A DNA stretch of 49,107 nt. Source: JANRKF01 sp033763575. GTDB lineage: Bacteria; Pseudomonadota; Alphaproteobacteria; Rickettsiales; SXRF01. The first letter of the stretch is position 1; each line of letters starts with the position of its first letter. Below, in pieces: positions 44,382 through 49,107 of this stretch. The position numbers were made by a program, and so were the translations under genes. A model generated the notes under the pieces. The model had not been told where the DNA came from and did no database searches. It worked only from the letters and a program-made list of their open reading frames with translations. Where the stretch lies: assembly GCA_033763575.1 (NCBI GenBank), contig JANRKF010000022.1:1-49107 (forward strand). The letters are read 5' to 3'.

Positions 44382-44693
44382 ATGGCTCAATTAAAAAACC
44401 CGCATCCGGGCGATATCTTGAAATATGAGTTCCTGGAGGAAATCGGCATGAGCCAGAATGCGCTGGCGGATGCGATCGGCGTGCCGCGCAACCGTATCCA
44501 CGCGATCGTCAAAGGTGCGCGTGATATCACCGCCGATACGGACCTGCGCCTGGCAAAGTTTTTCCGCCTGTCGGAAGGTTATTTCCTGCGCCTGCAAAAT
44601 GCGTTCGATACGCTGGAGGCAAAACGAAAAATTGCACCGCAAGTCTCAAAGATTCGCCCTTATTCACCTGAGGAATACAGGCCAAATGCCTAG
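44382..44693 (+). CDS. higA: HigA-type antitoxin (XRE helix-turn-helix)
   Basis: 103 residues with the opening HPGDILKYEFLEEIGMSQNALADAIGVPRNRIHAIVKGARDI, a helix-turn-helix of the HigA family, and DLRLAKFFRLSEGYFLRLQNAFD. It neutralises HigB and normally represses its own promoter. It starts 12 bases after higB, and its stop overlaps the lpxI start by eight bases, tying lpxI translation to the antitoxin. If HigA binds a site near 44056-44087 it could influence lpxI and lpxB expression; this is inference. Confidence 0.92.
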   Translation: MAQLKNPHPGDILKYEFLEEIGMSQNALADAIGVPRNRIHAIVKGARDITADTDLRLAKFFRLSEGYFLRLQNAFDTLEAKRKIAPQVSKIRPYSPEEYRPNA

Positions 44694-45525
44694 CGTAACC
44701 ATAAAAAAACTCGGCATCATCGCCGGTGGCGGCCGCATGCCGGCGCTGCTGGTCGAATCCTGCCGGGCGTCCGGACGGAATTTTTTCGTGCTGGCGCTCG
44801 AAGACCATACCGACATGGTGCTGGGCGACATTCCCCATAAAATCGTGCGGCTCGGCGCCATCGGCGAGGCGCTGCGCACCCTGAAAAAAGAAAAGGTCGA
44901 GGAGGTGATTTTAGCCGGGCATGTCGGCAGGCCGACCCTTGCTTCCTTGCGGCCCGATATGACCGCGACCCTCTGGCTGGCCAAGCTCGGCAGCGGTATT
45001 TTCAGCGGCGACGATGCGCTGCTTTCCGCCATCGTCACCATCATGGAGGAGGAAAATTTCCACGTCGTCGGCATGCAGGAGGTGCTCGCCCATCTCCTCA
45101 CCCCGGAAGGCACGCTCGGCAAACACAAGCCGGGCAAAAAACAAATGGAAGATATCGCACGCGGCATGCAGGTGGTCAAAACGCTCGGCGACCTCGATAT
45201 CGGGCAGGCGGCGATTGTTGAAAACGGGTATGTGCTGGGCGTGGAAGCCGCCGAGGGCACCGAGGCGCTGGTCGCCCGCTGCGGCGCCCTGCCCCAGCAT
45301 GAACAAGGAAACGGCGTGCTGGTGAAAGCCAAAAAACCGAAACAGGATATTCGCGCCGATTTACCCACCATCGGCACCGATACGGTCGAGCAGGCCCATG
45401 CGGCTGGCCTTGCCGGCATTGCGGTCGAAGCCGGTGGCAGCATCATCCTCGACCTTGCGGATGTGATCGCGCTCGCCGACCGCTATAAACTTTTCATCCT
45501 CGGCGCCCGCCATGCCGACGAATAA
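44686..45525 (+). CDS. lpxI: UDP-2,3-diacylglucosamine diphosphatase LpxI
   Basis: 279 residues from the ATG at 44686, which overlaps higA; the longer frame from 44458 lies in higA. LpxI (DUF1009) hydrolyses UDP-diacylglucosamine to lipid X in alphaproteobacteria, replacing LpxH. Typical segments are LGIIAGGGRMPALL, VEEVILAGHVGRPTLASLRPD, GDDALLSAIVTIMEEE, FHVVGMQEVL, DIGQAAIVENGYVLGVEAAEGT and GIAVEAGGSIIL. It overlaps lpxB by 14 bases. Confidence 0.95.
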   Translation: MPSVTIKKLGIIAGGGRMPALLVESCRASGRNFFVLALEDHTDMVLGDIPHKIVRLGAIGEALRTLKKEKVEEVILAGHVGRPTLASLRPDMTATLWLAKLGSGIFSGDDALLSAIVTIMEEENFHVVGMQEVLAHLLTPEGTLGKHKPGKKQMEDIARGMQVVKTLGDLDIGQAAIVENGYVLGVEAAEGTEALVARCGALPQHEQGNGVLVKAKKPKQDIRADLPTIGTDTVEQAHAAGLAGIAVEAGGSIILDLADVIALADRYKLFILGARHADE

Positions 45526-46690
45526 CGCACCGACCCTCATCTACCTGATCGCGGGTGAACCGTCCGGCGATTTGCTGGGCGCGCATTTGATGCGGGCGCT
45601 GAAGGCCGCGTCGAAGGACAAACCCATCATGTTTTTCGGCATCGGCGGCGATCTGATGGCGAAGGAAGGCCTCCGCAGCCTCTTTCCCTACCACGATCTC
45701 GCGGTGATGGGATTTGCCGAGCTGCTGCCGCATGCAATGAAGCTGCTCGCCCGCATCGACCAGACGGTGGAGGATATACGCCGCAAGGAACCGCACGCCG
45801 TCATCACCATCGATTCACCGGGATTCTGCAAACGCGTGGTGAAAAAACTGCGCAAGGAAAAATTCGAAACGCGCTTCATCCACTACGTCGCACCAAGCGT
45901 CTGGGCATGGAAACCGGAGCGCGCCAGAAGCTTCGCCCAGCTCTTCGATCACCTGCTGGCGCTGCTGCCGTTCGAGCCGCCTTATTTTGAAAAAGAAGGG
46001 CTCGGCACCACCTTTGTCGGCCATCCGGTGGTCGCGGAAACCAAAACCGGCGATGGCAGCGCCTTCCGCGCCCGCTATGAACTGGCGCCGGACACAGTGC
46101 TGTTCGCCGTGCTGCCCGGCAGCCGCGCCGGAGAGATCCGCCGCCACCTGCCGATTTTCGCACGCGCTATCACATTGCTAAGCGAAGCCTATCCCAGGCT
46201 TGCGATTTTCATTCCGGTTCCGAAACATTTATTGCCGATGGTCAAACCCTATTTCGATGATTGCCCGTTTCGTGCGATTGTCAGCGCCAAGCCGGAAGAT
46301 AAGCTGGACGGCATTGCCGCGAGCAACGCCGCCATCGTCAAATCCGGCACGGTGAGCCTGGAAGTGGCGAAGTCCCATGTGCCGATGGTGATCGCCTATC
46401 GCGTAAGCATCCTCAGCGCGCTCATTTTCAAACGGCTGCGGCTGATAAAACTGGTGACGCTGGTGAATATCCTGCTCGAACGCGAAGCTATCCCTGAGCT
46501 GCTGCAAGATGATTGCAACCCGCTGCTCATCGCCACCGCAGCGGCGCAACTTCTGCAAAATCCGGCAATGGCAGAAGCACAAAAAGCCGCCATCGACCAG
46601 GCCTTCGCCATGCTTGCTCCGAAACAATCACTGCCCAGCGACATCGCCGCCCGCGCCGTGCTGGGACAGCTGGGACAGATAGATAACTAA
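45512..46690 (+). CDS. lpxB: Lipid A disaccharide synthase
   Basis: 392 residues of glycosyltransferase family 19. It joins lipid X and UDP-diacylglucosamine. Motifs are AGEPSGDLLGAHLMRAL, FFGIGGDLMAKEGL, VMGFAELLPHAMKLL, IDSPGFCKRV, YVAPSVWAWKPERAR, FVGHPVV, VLPGSRAGEIRRHLP and the acceptor region KSGTVSLEVA. Last gene of the lipid A run; 95 AT-rich bases follow. Confidence 0.96.
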   Translation: MPTNNAPTLIYLIAGEPSGDLLGAHLMRALKAASKDKPIMFFGIGGDLMAKEGLRSLFPYHDLAVMGFAELLPHAMKLLARIDQTVEDIRRKEPHAVITIDSPGFCKRVVKKLRKEKFETRFIHYVAPSVWAWKPERARSFAQLFDHLLALLPFEPPYFEKEGLGTTFVGHPVVAETKTGDGSAFRARYELAPDTVLFAVLPGSRAGEIRRHLPIFARAITLLSEAYPRLAIFIPVPKHLLPMVKPYFDDCPFRAIVSAKPEDKLDGIAASNAAIVKSGTVSLEVAKSHVPMVIAYRVSILSALIFKRLRLIKLVTLVNILLEREAIPELLQDDCNPLLIATAAAQLLQNPAMAEAQKAAIDQAFAMLAPKQSLPSDIAARAVLGQLGQIDN

Positions 46691-46785
46691 AATTATAAAT
46701 AAATCATTCCGCGCCTACTAAAAAAAGGTAGCCTGCTTGCCACAATATGCTATGCAATTGGTGGTATCAGGGTGGGGAATAAAGT

Positions 46786-47802
46786 GTGAAAGACACTAGC
46801 CGTAGTATAGACTGGAAATCGGTTGCCGTGCCTGCGACGCGTCCGTCGCACGCGGAGATACTGCTGCAGCGCTCCAGCCTCCACTCCATCCCGATGAATT
46901 ATTTCGGCTTCCGGCCCAGCCCCGCGCTGCACCGACCGCTGGCCGTTTACCAGCAACCATCCCCTGCCGCGCATAGCGGCCCGTCTTTCGAGGAATTCGT
47001 CGCCTTTGAAGAGATGATGTCGATGGTCGAAGACCAGGCACCAACGCCCGCACCTGCTGTAGCCCCCACACATAAACTCACGTCCTTCTCCGCGCTGACA
47101 CGTCGCGTCCTGACGGCGAGCGTTATATCGTTCGGAGGGTTTTTTAGCGTCAACGCCCATGCCAGCTGTATTTTCTGCACCACAGATGCCGCGCAACAAC
47201 AACAAAGCTGCAACACGATTCAAGACGGAAACTCAGCGTGGGCATACAGCAATCTGAGTTGTAGCCTGGGTCTTTATCAGGAATATACCTGCACCGCCGG
47301 GGTAATGTCCCCTGCCAGTTCTGCCTTTAGCGAATGCGTGCCCGATCCCGATCCCGTTTGCGCCTGGGGTGGAACCTATCCTGCGTGCAACCCGGAACCT
47401 ACTCCTGATCCTACTCCTGATCCTACTCCCGATCCCACTCCCGATCCTGCTCCAGACCCAACCCCTGATCCAACTCCCGATCCTACTCCAGACCCAACTC
47501 CTGATCCTACTCCCGATCCCACGCCGTCTCCAACCCCAAGCCCATGCGGCGGCGCTCCGCTCAATTGCGAGGCGGCGTGCGAAGCCTCGAACCCAACGCT
47601 CTACCTGACCTGCGGCGCGCAATGCATCGCGGCTTGCAATGAAACCTGCAGCCCAAGCTATGCGAGCTGCCCGAATCCGGAGCCAACCCCAGATCCTACT
47701 CCGGATCCCGCACCATCGCCCGCGCCATCTCCATCGCCCGCGCCAGCGCCTTCTCCAGCACCGTCCCCCTCCCCATCTCCGGCGGTCTATCCATGCGATT
47801 AA
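46786..47802 (+). CDS. Secreted or surface protein with Pro-Asp repeats and Cys-rich segments
   Basis: 338 residues from a GTG start behind GTGGGGA. Unusually, a hydrophilic leader of about 100 residues precedes a signal-like segment (RRVLTASVISFGGFFSVNAHA, about 105-125), after which the chain is Cys-rich. A CAWGGTYPACNP motif precedes about 10 copies of PTPD/PAPD (from about residue 203). A Cys-rich middle (CEAACEASNP, CGAQCIAACNETC) and a second Pro/Ser/Ala run follow, ending CD. It shares CA[WY]G...CNP motifs with the next gene. No enzyme domain is seen; a cell-surface or wall-spanning stalk is the likeliest role. Confidence 0.6.
   Translation: MKDTSRSIDWKSVAVPATRPSHAEILLQRSSLHSIPMNYFGFRPSPALHRPLAVYQQPSPAAHSGPSFEEFVAFEEMMSMVEDQAPTPAPAVAPTHKLTSFSALTRRVLTASVISFGGFFSVNAHASCIFCTTDAAQQQQSCNTIQDGNSAWAYSNLSCSLGLYQEYTCTAGVMSPASSAFSECVPDPDPVCAWGGTYPACNPEPTPDPTPDPTPDPTPDPAPDPTPDPTPDPTPDPTPDPTPDPTPSPTPSPCGGAPLNCEAACEASNPTLYLTCGAQCIAACNETCSPSYASCPNPEPTPDPTPDPAPSPAPSPSPAPAPSPAPSPSPSPAVYPCD
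47392..47524. repeat. 12-bp tandem repeat encoding PTPD
   Basis: About ten copies of a CCTACTCCTGAT-like 12-mer with third-base variation, encoding Pro-Thr-Pro-Asp. The variation implies selection on protein composition rather than very recent expansion. Confidence 0.85.
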
Positions 47803-47970
47803 TAGAGCCGCGGCGGACAATTCAGGGAATAAAGTCGAAGCGGCGATATTCTGCAAATAACTTTACCATTGTCATCAAGTTGAAACAATCTTGCGCTACA
47901 ATGGGAAACTGGATAGTGTGCATGGCGTCATGATGACGGGGCGGTCGCGGCTTAAATAAGGGAACCCAGC

Positions 47971-49107
47971 GTGGAAGCTAAAGCTATAAAGCAACACGAT
48001 AAAAAGATGCGCAAAGCCACGCGGATGTCGCGCTGGTCGGCACTTTTATTCGGGTCCTGCCTGTCATCCTTATATGCCCACTCGTCCGACGCCGCCGAAT
48101 ATTCCTACCTCGCGCTTCCCATCCCCACCTTCAATCCCGACCAGCTTTCCACCCAGCAAAGCGCCCTCAACCAGCTCGATATAGGGGAGATCGTCGAGCG
48201 GTTTTTCTCCGGGGCACATTTTGTGTCGGATGCCCAGGCGCAAGTTACACTCGATCCCGTCGTCTGCGCTTACGGCAGAGGGCCTTCCGGTGATTGTAAC
48301 CCCGCACCCGAACCCGAACCAGCACCCGACCCCAATATCGCCTGCGCCTATGGCACCAATGCGTCAGGAGACTGTAACCCTGAACCTGCACCCGATCCAG
48401 ATATTTGCCCCCCGGGTTATTCCATGGGGCCTCCCCCCACCGGAATGACTTGCGTGGAAGCATCAAGCACCAATGGCGGTTTCACATGCTATAGTGGCTG
48501 CGTTCCGGGCCCCGCACCCTCTCCCGATATTTGCCCCCCGGGTTATTCCACCTCTCCACCCCCCAATCAAACATGTCCAACCCCAATCTTTAGCAATGGC
48601 TGGTTATGCTACGGCGGCTGCACTCCCATCGCTCCCGCCCCCGATCCGAATGCCTGCCCGCCCGATTCCCCGGGCAGGCTGACGAACGGCAATTGCTGCC
48701 CGGCGGGTGATGAAATATGGCAAGATAAATGCAAAACCCCATGCCCATCCGATTCCCCGGGAAGGCTGACGAACGGTAATTGCTGCCCGGCGGGTGACGA
48801 AATATGGCAAGATAAATGCAAAACCCCATGCGACCCCGGTTCTCCGGGAAGGCTGACGAACGGTAATTGCTGCCCGGCGGGTGATGAAATATGGAATGAT
48901 ACCTGCAAAACTCCTACTCCTAGCTACACTCCGACCTCGACCTACACTCCGACCTCGACCTATACTCCGACCTCGACCTATACTCCGACCTCGACCTATA
49001 CTCCGACCTCGACCTACACTCCGACCTCGACCTACACTCCGACCTCGACCTACACTCCGACCTCGACCTACACTCCGACCTCGACCTACACTCCGACCTC
49101 GACCTAC
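47971..49107 (+). CDS. Cys-rich repeat surface protein, 3' end outside window
   Basis: Open from a GTG at 47971 (AAGGGA Shine-Dalgarno seven bases upstream) to the right edge without a stop, at least 379 residues; an in-frame ATG at 48007 is possible. A basic leader and a signal-like segment (WSALLFGSCLSSLYAHSSDA, about 22-41) are followed by an acidic region. Next come two CAYG...SGDCNP[AE]P motifs, two DICPPGYS segments and three nearly identical 29-residue repeats (SPGRLTNGNCCPAGDEIW...C). The chain ends in a YTPTST repeat that continues past the window. Six Cys per repeat suggest disulfide-linked modules. It looks like a surface adhesin or stalk; the family is not recognised. Confidence 0.7.
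   Translation, partial: MEAKAIKQHDKKMRKATRMSRWSALLFGSCLSSLYAHSSDAAEYSYLALPIPTFNPDQLSTQQSALNQLDIGEIVERFFSGAHFVSDAQAQVTLDPVVCAYGRGPSGDCNPAPEPEPAPDPNIACAYGTNASGDCNPEPAPDPDICPPGYSMGPPPTGMTCVEASSTNGGFTCYSGCVPGPAPSPDICPPGYSTSPPPNQTCPTPIFSNGWLCYGGCTPIAPAPDPNACPPDSPGRLTNGNCCPAGDEIWQDKCKTPCPSDSPGRLTNGNCCPAGDEIWQDKCKTPCDPGSPGRLTNGNCCPAGDEIWNDTCKTPTPSYTPTSTYTPTSTYTPTSTYTPTSTYTPTSTYTPTSTYTPTSTYTPTSTYTPTSTYTPTSTY
48664..48917. repeat. Three 87-bp repeats encoding a 29-residue Cys-rich module
   Basis: Units start at 48664, 48751 and 48838, exactly 87 bp apart. The DNA identity is very high (only a few bases differ between units), so the expansion is recent. Confidence 0.9.
48925..49107. repeat. 18-bp tandem repeat encoding YTPTST, open at right edge
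   Basis: Ten full copies of TACACTCCGACCTCGACC plus three bases, differing only by TAC/TAT in the Tyr codon, then cut by the window end. Near-identical copies and an 18-bp unit keep the frame under slippage. Confidence 0.95.

Noticed and set aside
47233..47856. 207-codon minus-strand ORF of Arg/Gly/Trp repeats
   Set aside because: It is the complement of the PTPD repeat; the plus frame has a signal-like segment, Cys motifs and a Shine-Dalgarno.

Overview
The window reads as a chromosomal segment of a GC-rich, Gram-negative alphaproteobacterium. Support comes from the lipid A genes (lpxD, fabZ, lpxA, lpxI, lpxB, with lpxI in place of lpxH), bamA/skp, the minus-strand mraZ-rsmH-ftsL-ftsI order, a class A RNase P RNA, a MotB-like protein and a Rickettsiales-like virB8-B9-B10-B11-D4 gene order. 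The lineage cannot be fixed more closely by eye.

Layout: (1) 1-2.8 kb, a YaiO-like outer-membrane barrel cut by the left edge, a polytopic membrane protein and two unknown proteins. (2) 2.9-9.6 kb, mainly minus strand: rnpB, ampD, murE, ftsI, ftsL, rsmH and mraZ, with an oppositely oriented orphan gene between murE and ftsI. (3) 9.8-12.5 kb, purL and a RidA-family gene. (4) 12.7-23.4 kb, a type IV secretion operon: two tandem virB2 copies, virB4, virB6, virB8, virB9, virB10, virB11, virD4. No relaxase, virB1, virB3, virB5 or virB7 was recognised. The VirB4 has lost both Walker A and Walker B although its frame is open over 803 codons. (5) 23.4-25.2 kb, two tandem paralogous unknown membrane proteins, one split by a complete IS1595-family element with perfect 19-bp ends and an 8-bp target duplication. 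(6) 25.3-31.5 kb, thiG, thiS, aroQ, a glycerophosphodiesterase, aat, yqgE, a motB-like gene and amt. (7) 31.5-46.7 kb, a long plus-strand envelope run: DUF2333 gene, pyrH, frr, uppS, cdsA, dxr, rseP, bamA, skp, lpxD, fabZ, lpxA, lpxI, lpxB. It is interrupted by an internally duplicated orphan gene (between fabZ and lpxA) and a HigBA-type toxin-antitoxin pair (between lpxA and lpxI). (8) 46.8 kb to the right edge, two related secreted or surface proteins rich in Pro/Asp and Cys repeats. The second runs off the window and ends in an 18-bp tandem repeat.

The strongest unexplained signal is a family of short tandem repeats with a 7-bp (once 8-bp) period and a WGGTNNN-like unit, at nine loci between 3.3 and 35.8 kb. 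Some lie in frame inside ampD, purL and dxr and add short peptides. Others form long inverted pairs between genes, at virB11/virD4, thiG/thiS, thiS/aroQ and frr/uppS, and supply or touch the start or stop codons of neighbours. Other palindromic elements lie at 27.5, 33.3, 36.5, 37.9 and 41.0 kb.

The only gene-free stretch longer than 300 bases is 2833-3293, which holds the RNase P RNA.
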